In this document: positions 8,779 to 17,278 of the stretch, piece after piece | How positions within the stretch are numbered: the first letter of the stretch is position 1 | Layout: each line of letters starts with the position of its first letter | Origin: Rufibacter sp. LB8 | GTDB taxonomy: Bacteria; Bacteroidota; Bacteroidia; Cytophagales; Hymenobacteraceae | Assembly (NCBI RefSeq): GCF_014876185.1 | Contig: NZ_JADALJ010000001.1 | Location: 558,001-622,000 of the forward strand | Direction: 5' to 3' | Length of the DNA: 64,000 nucleotides | The notes under the pieces: generated by a model | What the model was told of the DNA's origin: nothing | What the model saw: the letters and a program-made list of their open reading frames with translations, nothing else | Database searches by the model: none | Translations under genes and position numbers: made by a program

Positions 8779-9884
8779 AGTTCTTGTACTTGTTCTGTGG
8801 TGTTGTAAGCGTGCAGCACTAATCGTAATCTCTCTTTGCCGGCGGGCACCGCGGGGCTGAACACCGGCCTGACGTCAAACCCCGCGTGCTGCAATTGGCT
8901 GGAGACGTCTTTTAAGGCAACAGGGTCAGGCAAATGCCAGGCCTGTATGGGGCTGTTTTCGGGCTCATTTTCAGAAATGAGCCCGAAAACGGAAGTCATT
9001 TTTAACCGCTGGTAAAACCCAGCCAAAGCATGCACCTTTTTTCTTTCTTTCTCCACGGTTGGCAACAGCGCGTACGCCATTTTGATAGCCGCCAACGAAG
9101 TCAATGGCAGGGCCGTGGTGTAGATAAACGGCCGACTGAAGTTGAGCAAAAACTGCTGCAACTGCTTAGACCCTACCATCGCCGCGCCATGGCAACCCAA
9201 CGCTTTGCCAAAGGTCATGATTCTGGCAAACACTTGGTCTTCTAAACCTAAACTGCTGACCAAACCTGCACCATGCGGGCCATACAAGCCGTTGGAGTGC
9301 GCCTCATCTACTACCAGGTACAAGCCTTTCTCCTGGCAAAAAACAGCCAATTCTTGCAGCGGCGCGAAGTCCCCATCCATGGAATACAGTGACTCAACCG
9401 CCACGTACACATCGCCTTGGGCGCGGGTCAGTTTGGCTTTCAGGTCTTCCAAATCATTGTGCCGAAACGCAAAACTCTGCGCAAAACTCAGCCTGATGCC
9501 ATCTTTGATAGACGCGTGACTGGCCTCGTCATAGAAAATGGTATCACCGCGCTGCGGAACCGACGAGAAAAATCCCGTATTAGCCGCGTAGCCGGAATTA
9601 AAGAGCAAAGCCGCCTCTGCGTGGTGAAAGGCCGCAATACTTCCCTCTAATTCCTGGGCGTATTGAGAGTTTCCGCTTAATAGCCGGGAACCAGTGGCGC
9701 CATGGGCCGGAAAACCTGCTACTTCCTCTAAAACCAGATTTGCCAGTTTTTCAGAACGGGCCAGGCCTAAATAATCATTGGAACTGAAATCCACCAGGTC
9801 TGGGGCCACGGTTTTAAGGCTGCGCTGCGTGCCGTTTTGGGCGCGCGCCTCCAATTGCCGTTGCAGCCGATGGGGGAATTTCAT
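8715..9884 (-). CDS. bioF: 8-amino-7-oxononanoate synthase with palindrome insertion
   Basis: PLP enzyme condensing pimeloyl-thioester with L-alanine to KAPA. 389 residues. It has SSNDYLGLA near the N-terminus, the cofactor His/Asp region (DEASHASIKDG and VVDEAHSNGLYG), and the PLP lysine in TFGKALGCHGA. Odd feature: bases 8953-8992 are a full P40 palindrome inside the gene, translated in frame as about 14 residues (SVFGLISENEPEN) just before SPIQAW. That position corresponds to a loop in the C-terminal small domain. The frame is intact through the insertion, so the enzyme is probably functional. Confidence 0.95.
   Translation of the reverse strand: MKFPHRLQRQLEARAQNGTQRSLKTVAPDLVDFSSNDYLGLARSEKLANLVLEEVAGFPAHGATGSRLLSGNSQYAQELEGSIAAFHHAEAALLFNSGYAANTGFFSSVPQRGDTIFYDEASHASIKDGIRLSFAQSFAFRHNDLEDLKAKLTRAQGDVYVAVESLYSMDGDFAPLQELAVFCQEKGLYLVVDEAHSNGLYGPHGAGLVSSLGLEDQVFARIMTFGKALGCHGAAMVGSKQLQQFLLNFSRPFIYTTALPLTSLAAIKMAYALLPTVEKERKKVHALAGFYQRLKMTSVFGLISENEPENSPIQAWHLPDPVALKDVSSQLQHAGFDVRPVFSPAVPAGKERLRLVLHAYNTTEQVQELWNLLTLRTPNATSSPALAQT
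8953..8992. repeat. P40 palindrome inside bioF coding sequence
   Basis: Forty bases with a CTG left end and CGG right end (one mismatched pair), centre TCAG. It is the only clear family copy inside a recognisable gene in this window. Confidence 0.92.
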
Positions 9885-9893
9885 GGGTTAGGC

Positions 9894-10940
9894 TTAGTTG
9901 GCGCTCAGTTGGGCGGTGATGGCTTCTGCCGTGGCAGGCATGGTGCCACCGCAGGCCGTCTCGGTTTTAAACGATTTGCGCGGTGTGAGGCCCAGTAATT
10001 CAAACATGGCTTTATCATCGGCGAAGCCGGGATTTGGCGTGGTCAAGAGTTTGTCACCGGAGAAGATGGAGTTGGCCCCGGCCAAGAAGCAAAGCGCCTG
10101 CTCGGCCACGGTCATCTCTTGCCGCCCAGCCGATAAACGGACCATGGTCTGTGGCATGAGAATACGGGCGGTGGCAATCATGCGCACCATTTCCCAGACG
10201 TTCACGCGCGGCTGCTCGGCCAGCGGAGTGCCTTCTACGGGCACCAGTGCGTTCACCGGTACAGACTCAGGGTGTTGGGTTAAGTTGCTGAGCACGTGCA
10301 GCATGGCAATTCTATCGTCATCGGTTTCGCCCAGGCCAATAATGCCGCCGCTGCAGACAGAGATGCCGGCTTTGCGCACGTTCTCAATGGTGTCCAGGCG
10401 GTCGCCGTACGTACGGGTGGTGATGATGTTGCTATAGTTTTCCTCGGAGGTGTCCAGGTTGTGGTTGTAGGCGTAAAGGCCGGCTTGCTTCAGGCGTTCG
10501 GCCTGGTATTCGTTGACCATGCCCAGGGTGCAGCAGACTTCCAGCCCCATTTCGTTCACGCCTTCCACCATCTCTAATACACGGTCGAAGTCGCGGTTGT
10601 CGCGCACCTCGCGCCAGGCGGCGCCCATGCAGAAACGAGTTGAACCGCCGTCTTTGGCTTCCTGGGCCGCTTTTAAGACGCTTTCATTGCTGAGCAGTTT
10701 GTGCACGGGCACGTCTGTGTGGTAACGCGCGGCCTGCGGACAATAGGCGCAGTCTTCGGGGCAGCCGCCGGTTTTCACGCTGAGCAAGGTGCAGACCTGC
10801 ACTTCGCCGGTGGCCTGAAAATTCTTGTGTACTTGGCTGGCTTCCACAATGAGTTCTAAGACAGGCTTATAGTAAATGGCGCGAATCTCATCCATGGTCC
10901 AGTCCGTGCGGATTGGGGTAGTCAACGTGGCGTCCGTCAT
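9894..10940 (-). CDS. bioB: biotin synthase
   Basis: Radical SAM enzyme inserting sulfur into dethiobiotin. 348 residues. The [4Fe-4S] motif is [11 protein letters not shown] (CxxxCxxC), with conserved [18 protein letters not shown] and GGIIGLGET segments. It is the first gene of the leftward operon, 9 bases upstream of bioF. Its promoter should lie in 10941-11030, where I see no clear BirA or BioR operator. There is no bioC or bioH in this cluster. Confidence 0.96.
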   Translation of the reverse strand: MTDATLTTPIRTDWTMDEIRAIYYKPVLELIVEASQVHKNFQATGEVQVCTLLSVKTGGCPEDCAYCPQAARYHTDVPVHKLLSNESVLKAAQEAKDGGSTRFCMGAAWREVRDNRDFDRVLEMVEGVNEMGLEVCCTLGMVNEYQAERLKQAGLYAYNHNLDTSEENYSNIITTRTYGDRLDTIENVRKAGISVCSGGIIGLGETDDDRIAMLHVLSNLTQHPESVPVNALVPVEGTPLAEQPRVNVWEMVRMIATARILMPQTMVRLSAGRQEMTVAEQALCFLAGANSIFSGDKLLTTPNPGFADDKAMFELLGLTPRKSFKTETACGGTMPATAEAITAQLSAN

Positions 10941-11029
10941 AGGAATGCGTTTCTAGTTTGGGCTACTAAAGTACGCGGTTACACGCAAGGAAGGAAATTT
11001 TTAACCTTTTTTAGAACGGCCTTTTTCTG

Positions 11030-11067
11030 CGTTTTGGGCTTTGTTTCTGGAAATGAGCCCGAAAACG
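11030..11067. repeat. P40 palindrome, degenerate copy
   Basis: Right arm AAATGAGCCCGAAAAC intact, left arm GTTTTGGGCTTTG eroded. It lies in the bioB upstream gap (10941-11337), which holds three repeats and no gene. Confidence 0.65.
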
Positions 11068-11121
11068 AAAAATTGCTTATGGCTAATGGCTGATTGTTTT
11101 TTCTGAAGGAGAGAATTCTCC

Positions 11122-11277
11122 GTAGCGTTACGGCCCTGACACGACGCGGTGCTACGAAGCAGCAAAGTTTCAACCCTGGAAAAACTGTGCTTGCCACCAT
11201 GCCCAGGATTTAGATTAGTTGCGAGTTTAGGCGTTCGCGTTTCCTATAGACACGTCGTGTCAGGGCCACGACGCTAC
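11122..11277. mobile_element. 156-bp inverted-repeat element
   Basis: The ends carry GTAGCGT-NNN-GGCCCTGACACGACG in inverted orientation (22 of 25 matching). The interior has no gene. Structure and size suggest a non-autonomous miniature element; a fragment with similar ACGACGCTACA ending is seen near 14195. Confidence 0.6.
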
Positions 11278-11282
11278 ACTTT

Positions 11283-11322
11283 CCGTTTTGGGGCTCATTT
11301 CTGAAAATGAGCCCCAAAACGG
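11283..11322. repeat. P40 palindrome copy, GGGG/CCCC variant
   Basis: Both arms carry the matched change TTTTGGGG / CCCCAAAA, centre CTGA. Pairing extends 3 more bases each side (TTT/AAA). It lies 16 bases beyond the stop of the MORN-like gene. Confidence 0.9.
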
Positions 11323-11337
11323 AAACTGACTAGCAAC

Positions 11338-12663
11338 TTATTTTTTGTCTGCCACAACTTGCCCATTGCGATATTCTACTTTTTTCACGGGTTTGCCGGT
11401 CTCGTCAAAATAGGTCCAGGTGCCGGTTTCGCGGTTGTTCCGGAAGGTACCGGCCATCTCCGTTTTGCCGTTTTCATAGAGCTGCTTGAACGTCCCGAAC
11501 TTAAGGCCGTCTTTGTAGAACGTCTCAGACTTCACCTTGCCCGACGGGTAAAAAGTAATTTCGGCGGAGATGATTTTGTTGTTGAGGTACGTGGCTTTGG
11601 AGGCGAGCTGCCCATTCTCATGGTAGGTGAGGCGGTCACCGGTAATTTTGCCGTTTTTATAGGGCTCGGTGGCTTTCAACTGTTTGTTTTCAAAGAACTG
11701 CTGCCAGGTGCCAAACCGTTTGTTGTCTTTGATCTCTTCCTGGCCGGCCACGGCGCCGTTGGCATGGTACCGGGTGATTTTCTTGTCGCGCTCACCATTG
11801 CTGTAGCGAATTTCCTGCACCAGGTTGCCTTGTTCATTCCAGGTTTGGGCCAGGCCCATGCGCGCGCCTTTGCTGTAGGTCACGGCCGTCTGCTTTTTAC
11901 CGTTCTCATGGTAAGAGGTGGAAGGGCCTTCGGGTTTGCCGGCCAACACGCCGCCTTCGGTCATGAGTTGGCCGGAGCGATAATAGCTTTTGAATTTGGC
12001 AGGTTTGGACGGGCCGTTGCTGGTGGTTTCGGTTTCCAGCTGGCCGTTGTCATAATAGGTTTTGATGTCGCCTAAGATCATCCCGTTTCTGTAGGTGGTC
12101 TCGGTTTCCACCTTGCCGTTTTTATGGAAGGTGCGGGCCGGGCCGCTCTGGGTTTTCTGGGCGTAGGTGATGTCAGATTTCAGGGTGCCATCCACAAAAT
12201 ATTCCTTTACAGACCCTTCTGGGAAGCCGTCTTTAAAGGTGGTTTCCTGCTTGAGCTGGCCATTGGGGTGATAGCTTTTGAACACGCCGGTTTGCTGGTC
12301 ATTGGCGTAGAAGCCTTCCTGCAATTTCTGACCGTTGGGATACACTGCCCAGAAAGGGCCGTTTTTCTTGCCGTCTTTGTAGGGCACGGTCAGTTTGGGT
12401 TTTCCGTCGGTGAAGAACTCGGTGTAAAGGCTGTCGCGTTTGCCTTCAATCACTTTCACCAGGGCCTCCAGTTCGCCGGTGGGGTAGTATTTTTTGTAAT
12501 ACCCGTGAATGACCGTGTCTGGCTTGGTTTTGATGAAATAGACTTCCTTAATGGCAGACTGCAATGAATCATAATACGTGACCACGCGCGTCTGGGCTTG
12601 CGTTTTGGGGCTCCAAATCGTAAATAAGACCAAAAACGCCACGCAATACAGAAATCTATTCAT
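11338..12663 (-). CDS. secreted MORN-like/YwqK-type repeat protein
   Basis: 441 residues with a signal peptide (hydrophobic residues 4-17, cleavage near TQAQT). The mature part is almost wholly about 14 tandem repeats of 22-24 residues built on YxNGQxxxExxYxxGxxxG (for example YPNGQKLQEGFYANDQQTG and YHPNGQLKQETTFKDG). These form beta-hairpin MORN-type repeats, as in the YwqK antitoxin-like family. In Bacteroidota such proteins are common and mostly of unknown role; no toxin partner is adjacent. It is transcribed alone, with the thiolase terminator upstream. Confidence 0.8.
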   Translation of the reverse strand: MNRFLYCVAFLVLFTIWSPKTQAQTRVVTYYDSLQSAIKEVYFIKTKPDTVIHGYYKKYYPTGELEALVKVIEGKRDSLYTEFFTDGKPKLTVPYKDGKKNGPFWAVYPNGQKLQEGFYANDQQTGVFKSYHPNGQLKQETTFKDGFPEGSVKEYFVDGTLKSDITYAQKTQSGPARTFHKNGKVETETTYRNGMILGDIKTYYDNGQLETETTSNGPSKPAKFKSYYRSGQLMTEGGVLAGKPEGPSTSYHENGKKQTAVTYSKGARMGLAQTWNEQGNLVQEIRYSNGERDKKITRYHANGAVAGQEEIKDNKRFGTWQQFFENKQLKATEPYKNGKITGDRLTYHENGQLASKATYLNNKIISAEITFYPSGKVKSETFYKDGLKFGTFKQLYENGKTEMAGTFRNNRETGTWTYFDETGKPVKKVEYRNGQVVADKK

Positions 12664-12678
12664 GGGTGCAAAACAAAC

Positions 12679-12712
12679 AAAAAAGCCTTACATTAGAACG
12701 CAAGGCTTTTTT
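12679..12712 (-). terminator. intrinsic terminator after thiolase
   Basis: A perfect stem AAAAAGCCTT / AAGGCTTTTT with a 12-base loop and T-runs on both strands. It lies 23 bases past the thiolase stop and could also work from the other side. Confidence 0.85.
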
Positions 12713-12734
12713 GTTTAGTATGAAATTTGGAGGA

Positions 12735-13919
12735 TTACATGCGCTCCACCACAATGGCAGAGGCCCCGCCGCCGCCGTTGCAAATACCGGTCACGCCAAT
12801 CTTGCCATCTCTTTTGTGCAGCACATTGATCAAGGTGGTCACAATTCTGGCACCCGAAGCGCCCAGCGGATGGCCCAAGGAAACAGCGCCGCCGTACACG
12901 TTCACGTTGCCGCCTTCTAAGCCCAGTTTCTGGTTGTTGGCCAATGAAACCACGGAGAACGCTTCATTAATTTCGTAGAAATCTACCTCAGACGCGTCAA
13001 CGCCCGCGGCTTTAAGAGCTTTAGGAATGGCCAGGGCCGGCGTGGTGGTGAACCATTTCGGGTCCTGCTCGGCATCGGCGAAGCCTCTGATTTTAGCGAT
13101 TGGTTTCAAGCCAAGTTCTTCGGCTTTCTCCTTGCTCATTAACAGAATGGCGGCAGCGCCGTCGTTCAAAGTAGAGGCGTTGGCGGCGGTTACCGTTCCG
13201 GCTTTGTCAAACACCGGGCGCAGGCCTGGTATTTTATCGAAGTTCACTTTGCTGTATTCCTCGTCTTCGGTGACAAAAATAGAGTCTTTGCCGCGCTGCG
13301 GAATCTCCACGGGTACAATCTCGTCTTTCAGGAAACCGCCTTTGGCAGCCTCAGAAGCTTTTTTGTAAGAGTTGATGGCGTATTCGTCCTGCATCTCGCG
13401 GGTAATGCCCATTTCCTTGGCGGTGTTCTCGGCGGCGCTGCCCATGTGGTAGTCATTGTACACATCCCACAAGCCGTCTTTAATCAAACCGTCGGTCATC
13501 TGTCCGTGGCCCATCTTCGCCCCGAAACGCGCTTTCTCCAAATAATACGGCACGTTGCTCATGCTTTCCATGCCGCCGGCAATAATCACGTCTTTATGAC
13601 CCAGCATAATGGCCTGCGAGGCGAACATGATGGCCTTGGAACCCGAGGCGCACACTTTATTGATAGTGGTACATTCCACTTCATAGCCCAAGCCTGCCTT
13701 TACGGCGGCCTGACGGGCCGGTGCCTGGCCCACGTTGGCCGACAACACGTTGCCCATGATCACTTCCTGCACCAGACTTTTGTCAATTCCGGCTTTCTCC
13801 ACGGCGCCTTTAATGGCAATAGCGCCCAACTCCGTGGCAGACAAGCTGGCCAAGGCGCCCCCGAAACTCCCAATGGGAGTACGAACCGCCGAAATCACAT
13901 ATACTTCTTTGATCTGCAT
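12735..13919 (-). CDS. acetyl-CoA C-acetyltransferase (thiolase)
   Basis: Biosynthetic-type thiolase joining two acetyl-CoA to acetoacetyl-CoA, or the reverse. 394 residues, the usual length. Acyl-accepting Cys90 in NKVCASGSKA; the NEAFS motif; His in GGAVSLGHPLGASGARI; and the second Cys in GICNGGGGASA close to the C-terminus. It stands alone between two terminator-like structures, so the pathway (fatty-acid breakdown, acetoacetate, isoprenoid) cannot be read from context. Confidence 0.93.
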   Translation of the reverse strand: MQIKEVYVISAVRTPIGSFGGALASLSATELGAIAIKGAVEKAGIDKSLVQEVIMGNVLSANVGQAPARQAAVKAGLGYEVECTTINKVCASGSKAIMFASQAIMLGHKDVIIAGGMESMSNVPYYLEKARFGAKMGHGQMTDGLIKDGLWDVYNDYHMGSAAENTAKEMGITREMQDEYAINSYKKASEAAKGGFLKDEIVPVEIPQRGKDSIFVTEDEEYSKVNFDKIPGLRPVFDKAGTVTAANASTLNDGAAAILLMSKEKAEELGLKPIAKIRGFADAEQDPKWFTTTPALAIPKALKAAGVDASEVDFYEINEAFSVVSLANNQKLGLEGGNVNVYGGAVSLGHPLGASGARIVTTLINVLHKRDGKIGVTGICNGGGGASAIVVERM

Positions 13920-14096
13920 GTTAGTTTTGTTCTAGTTTGAGGCCCTGAAATTACCTGAATAGGTTGTAAAAAGCAAACGCTTGTTAGGCTACGAAAGTTT
14001 GCCTTTGCCCCAAGTATACTCAGGAATTTGGAAAGTCAGATTTTTCAGGAAAGTTTTATGGATGGAAGATTCCCCTGCCTTTGAGAATGAGGTCTT

Positions 14097-14136
14097 CTGT
14101 TTTCGGGCTCATTTCTGGAAATGAAGCCAAAAACAG
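14097..14136. repeat. P40 palindrome copy, CTG/CAG ends
   Basis: Matched end variant CTG...CAG, with pairing extended 3 bases (CTT/AAG). The right arm has AAGCC in place of GAGCC. It lies upstream of the thiolase start in a 340-bp gap with no gene. Confidence 0.85.
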
Positions 14137-14209
14137 AAGTTGTATTAGTCTTCAGAAGATCAGTTGAATCAGTTTCCATTAGTATCATGCCGCGGAACGA
14201 CGCTACATT

Positions 14210-14267
14210 ACTGGTAAGCTGTTTTCGGGCTCATTTCCAGAAATGAGGCCGAAAACAGCTTACCAGT
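14210..14267. repeat. P40 palindrome with 9-bp locus-specific arm extension
   Basis: Core 14219-14258 with CTG/CAG ends. The flanks ACTGGTAAG and CTTACCAGT continue the palindrome perfectly for 9 bases each side, and the right flank is the last codons and stop of batC. The total structure is 58 nt. Confidence 0.9.
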
Positions 14268-15168
14268 CTGGTCCGGTTGGGTTTTGCTTTTTGGTGCGCC
14301 GCCGCGGGATTTGCTGAATGTACTGCGTTTCTTCCTGGCGCATGGCGTCTAAGAGTTGGCGGGCTTTCTCGGGGCTCAGCTTCAGTTTTTGCAGGCGCTC
14401 ATAGCGGGTCTGCAGAAACGCATCGTTTTGGTTGGCTTCCTGGTTGCCGCGGTTTCCGGAACCTGGGTTGTTGGGGTTTTGACCATTCCTATCGGTGCCT
14501 TGCGCGTTCCCCGGGCTATTTCCCTGGTTTTGGTTTTGAGAGTTGCCCTGGTTTGCAGGCTGCGGGGCGGTGCCAGAAGGTTGACTGCCGGGCCCGCCCA
14601 GTCCGTTTGCCCCAGCCGTATTGGCCTGCGAAGTGCCGCTACCGGGGCTAGTCTGAGGCGCGCCACCAGTTTGCCCGGCCTGCGGGTTGCGTTGACGGTT
14701 GGGCGGCGGGAGTTTGTTTTTCTCTGGGTGCAGAATGAGGTATTTCTGCAGCAATTCATAATTGTAGCGGGCCTGCTGGTTTAATTCGTCATAGACCAGG
14801 GCTTGCTTGCTGAGGGCCAAGGCTTTAGTATAGTTTCCTTCTTCAGCTTCAATCACGCTTAGCTGCCCCGCAATCACAGATTTAATCTGAAAGTCTGAGG
14901 TGGATTTTAGAAGCGCCCGATAAATAGGGGAGGCCTGGCTGAACTGGCGCACATGAAAATAGGAGTGGGCCAGGTTCAGTTGAATGGAGGGCCCCACGTC
15001 TTTGCCTTCAAAATTCCGGACTTTTTCATAGAGCGCGGCGGCCTGCTGGTACTTCTTTTGGTCATAGGCTTGCTGGGCTTGCACGGCGTACTGGTTGCGC
15101 AGGGCAATGCGCTGCAGCCCGTCTAGCGGGGCGAAGGTGAGCAGCAGAAAAACCAAGAAAATCCTCAT
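14260..15168 (-). CDS. batC: BatC-like TPR protein
   Basis: 302 residues from an ATG that overlaps the batB stop (ATGA). An N-terminal signal/anchor (MRIFLVFLLLTFAPLDG), then TPR repeats over about residues 25-145 (AYDQKKYQQAAALYEKV and similar). A long Gln/Asn/Gly/Pro-rich linker (about 150-245) leads to a conserved C-terminal block LSPEKARQLLDAMRQEE, typical of BatC in Bacteroidota. Bat proteins are periplasmic/membrane factors linked to oxygen and stress tolerance. The 3' end lies inside a 58-nt palindrome. Confidence 0.85.
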   Translation of the reverse strand: MRIFLVFLLLTFAPLDGLQRIALRNQYAVQAQQAYDQKKYQQAAALYEKVRNFEGKDVGPSIQLNLAHSYFHVRQFSQASPIYRALLKSTSDFQIKSVIAGQLSVIEAEEGNYTKALALSKQALVYDELNQQARYNYELLQKYLILHPEKNKLPPPNRQRNPQAGQTGGAPQTSPGSGTSQANTAGANGLGGPGSQPSGTAPQPANQGNSQNQNQGNSPGNAQGTDRNGQNPNNPGSGNRGNQEANQNDAFLQTRYERLQKLKLSPEKARQLLDAMRQEETQYIQQIPRRRTKKQNPTGPDW

Positions 15169-16133
15169 ATTTTCAAGACTTGCAGGGTCCACAACACGTC
15201 CAGGGCAATCAAGACCAAGGCCAGCAGTAAAGGGTAAATGAATTTGTTGGCCGCTACCTCCACCACTTTGGTTTGCCGCACTTCGCTTTTCACTGCTTTC
15301 ACGGCGTTGAGGAGTTTGGGCATTTCACTGATGTTCTGGTTGATTTCCACGTACTCGCCGCCGGTGGCCTGGGCTATCTCTTTTAAAGCGGTGGGGTCCA
15401 GGGCTGTGAGCACGGTTTGGCCCTCTTCGTCTTTCTTGAAGCTGCGCCCTTCCGGGATTTTGCCGCCCGCGTAGGTGCCCACGCCCACGCAAAACACCCG
15501 TATGTTCTGTTTTTGCAGTTCCTTGATGGCCGCCTGCGTGTTTTCCCCGAAGTTCTCTCCGTCTGAGAAGATAAGCAAGATGCGGGAGCGCTCCAGGTCG
15601 CGGGCGGTTTCACTCTCACTGAATTTCTGGCGGGCCAGTTCCAGCACGGGGCTTAGTTGGGCAGCCTCGCGGGGCGCCAGTTCTGGTTTCAAGGACTGCA
15701 CAAACAGATCCAGGGCGCTTTTGTCAAAAGTGAGCGGGCTGAGCACAAAGGCTTCAGACGAAAACCCCAGCAAGCCCACCCGGTCAGCGTCTGAGCGCGA
15801 AATGAAATCCTGCAGTTCCAGCTTTACCTTGGCCAGCCGGTTGGGCGGCACATCTGTGGCGTTCATGGACTGTGACAAATCCACGGCGATGAACACGTCT
15901 TTGCCGTTGGTTCTTATTTCCTTGGTCATGGCCCCGAAGGACGGCCCCAGCAAAGCCACAATCAATAAGCCCATGTACGCCGTCCGGATGCCCGCCTTGA
16001 TCCAGAGCGTATTGGCGGTCTGCCCGAACTGGTGCGCCAGCCGCTTGATTCTATAGAGGTAACCGCCGTACAGCACCAGAAACAGCAGGCACAGCAGGAA
16101 CTCAATAGTTGTAAAGGGCAAATACCACGTCAT
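15165..16133 (-). CDS. batB: BatB-like VWA domain membrane protein
   Basis: 322 residues. Transmembrane helices at about 6-24 and 50-64, a VWA domain at about 78-275, and a final helix (FIYPLLLALVLIALDVLWTL). The MIDAS metal site DLSQS (Asp85, Ser87, Ser89) is complete, and FSDGENFGEN supplies a later MIDAS/loop segment. Paired with batC by an ATGA overlap. The full Bat locus (MoxR ATPase, DUF58, BatA, BatD) is not here: tRNA genes lie directly upstream. BatA is an alternative name, but adjacency to batC favours BatB. Confidence 0.85.
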   Translation of the reverse strand: MTWYLPFTTIEFLLCLLFLVLYGGYLYRIKRLAHQFGQTANTLWIKAGIRTAYMGLLIVALLGPSFGAMTKEIRTNGKDVFIAVDLSQSMNATDVPPNRLAKVKLELQDFISRSDADRVGLLGFSSEAFVLSPLTFDKSALDLFVQSLKPELAPREAAQLSPVLELARQKFSESETARDLERSRILLIFSDGENFGENTQAAIKELQKQNIRVFCVGVGTYAGGKIPEGRSFKKDEEGQTVLTALDPTALKEIAQATGGEYVEINQNISEMPKLLNAVKAVKSEVRQTKVVEVAANKFIYPLLLALVLIALDVLWTLQVLKI

Positions 16134-16351
16134 AGGCAGCTTAAAAAAGAAATTTTATCAGCGGGCTGGGCAAAGATACAAAAGCGAACGCAGACGCAGC
16201 GGGGTGTTTCTGTTGCCAAAAGAAGGCCCAGGTGTGGGGTAAAACGAAGTTTCTGGAAAATAATTTCAGTTTTTAGCGCAGGTAATCCGCTGTAATTGAA
16301 CCAGGTGAGCACGAGCGGGCAACGGGCTTCATAATTTTTTTACCGGTGGCC

Positions 16352-16383
16352 TTGGGAATCTGCTTTTGGTTCGCCTATATTTG
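16352..16383 (+). promoter_or_regulatory. Bacteroidota-type promoter of the tRNA cluster
   Basis: TTG at 16352-16354, 21-base spacing, then TATATTTG at 16376-16383, matching the TTTG / TAnnTTTG pattern of the Bacteroidota primary sigma factor. It ends 27 bases before tRNA-Ser. The 16134-16351 stretch holds nothing else I can support. Confidence 0.65.
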
Positions 16384-16410
16384 CACACTCTTTGACCGGA
16401 AGAGCAGCCC

Positions 16411-16499
<89 letters not shown>

Positions 16500-16610
16500 G
16501 AAATATTCTTGAAAATTTGTTTTGACAAGAAGATTTCAATCAGTATCTTTGCACCGCGATTACCAGGAAAGGTTGGTTTGAGAAGAAGGTTTCTTTGTAA
16601 TCGCAAGACT

Positions 16611-16684
16611 CGGGGTGTAGCGTAGCCCGGTATCGCGCCACATTTGGGATGTGGAGGTCGTAGGTTCGAATCCTGCCACCCCGA
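16611..16684 (+). tRNA. tRNA-Pro (TGG)
   Basis: Acceptor CGGGGTG pairs with CACCCCG, discriminator A. Anticodon stem CCACA/TGTGG with loop TTTGGGA gives TGG at 16645-16647. T-loop GGTTCGAATCC. Short variable arm. 74 nt without CCA. Confidence 0.95.
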
Positions 16685-16693
16685 CGAAAAAAG

Positions 16694-16738
16694 ATGAGTA
16701 ATGTTGGATGTACAGACATTCTCCATTACTCATTTTTG
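16694..16738 (+). terminator. hairpin with T-run between tRNA-Pro and tRNA-Arg
   Basis: ATGAGTAATG pairs perfectly with CATTACTCAT around a 21-base loop, then TTTTTG. It may terminate or process the upstream tRNA transcript. Confidence 0.55.
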
Positions 16739-16745
16739 TTTCGAT

Positions 16746-16819
16746 GGTCTCATAGCTCAGCTGGATAGAGCAACTGCCTTCTAAGCAGTAGGTCTTTGGT
16801 TCGAATCCAAATGGGATCA
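16746..16819 (+). tRNA. tRNA-Arg (TCT)
   Basis: Acceptor GGTCTCA pairs with TGGGATC through two G-T pairs, discriminator A. Anticodon stem ACTGC/GCAGT with loop CTTCTAA gives TCT at 16780-16782. D-arm AGCTCAGCTGGATAGAGC and T-arm TTTGGTTCGAATCCAAA are regular. Confidence 0.95.
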
Positions 16820-16830
16820 CATTGAAAATC

Positions 16831-16867
16831 AGCCACTTATAAGATAAAACTTATAAGTGGCTTTTTT
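16831..16867 (+). terminator. intrinsic terminator of tRNA cluster
   Basis: AGCCACTTATAAG pairs perfectly with CTTATAAGTGGCT around a 6-base loop, followed by TTTTTG. Confidence 0.9.
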
Positions 16868-16918
16868 GTGTCTTCACTATTCGAGGGTAATTTCTTATCC
16901 AGGTCGGGCAAGGCAATT

Positions 16919-16958
16919 CCGTTTTAGGGCTCATTTCCAGATTTGAGCCCGAAAACGG
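16919..16958. repeat. P40 palindrome copy
   Basis: Left arm CCGTTTTAGGGCTC, right arm GAGCCCGAAAACGG, altered centre (AGATTT). It lies between the tRNA terminator and the nested palindrome element. Confidence 0.8.
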
Positions 16959-17046
16959 AAAATGGGCCACTTCATTTTGACATGGAAGTGTAACATTCCC
17001 GAGTCTAGAATTTCCATTTACTATTTCACATACCTAAATCCTTGCT

Positions 17047-17130
17047 GCCTGCCCTTGTTGGTGTTATCACCAACAAGCAGAGTAGCCAATGTTCCAGGAT
17101 TTGTTGGTGATAACACCAACAAAGGCAGGC
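17047..17130. repeat. inverted repeat made of two 22-bp palindromes
   Basis: Two palindromes of the form TTGTTGGTG-4-CACCAACAA (17055-17076 and 17101-17122) face each other, bounded by GCCTGCCC and AGGCAGGC. The whole 84-bp element is therefore palindromic at two scales. Nothing codes here; the rest of the 16868-17278 gap holds two P40 copies. Confidence 0.8.
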
Positions 17131-17177
17131 TTATCAGATATAATTATTTTATAAGCGATGGAGCGAACTATTCAAAT

Positions 17178-17217
17178 CCGTTTTGGGGCTCATTTCCAGA
17201 AATGAGCCCCAAAACGG
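17178..17217. repeat. P40 palindrome copy, GGGG/CCCC variant
   Basis: Perfect arms with the matched change TTTTGGGG / CCCCAAAA, centre CCAG. Sixty bases past the thioesterase stop. Confidence 0.92.
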
Positions 17218-17278
17218 AATATTGACAAGCAACCAACTCAAGTAAGAAGTTTCCCTTTTCCTGAGTTATAATTCCAGC

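Noticed and set aside
10941-11030. BirA or BioR operator upstream of bioB
   Set aside because: No convincing dyad with the expected spacing was seen.
11359-12075. 238-residue frame on the plus strand
   Set aside because: Antisense to the MORN-like repeat gene; its repetitive hydrophobic pattern mirrors those repeats.
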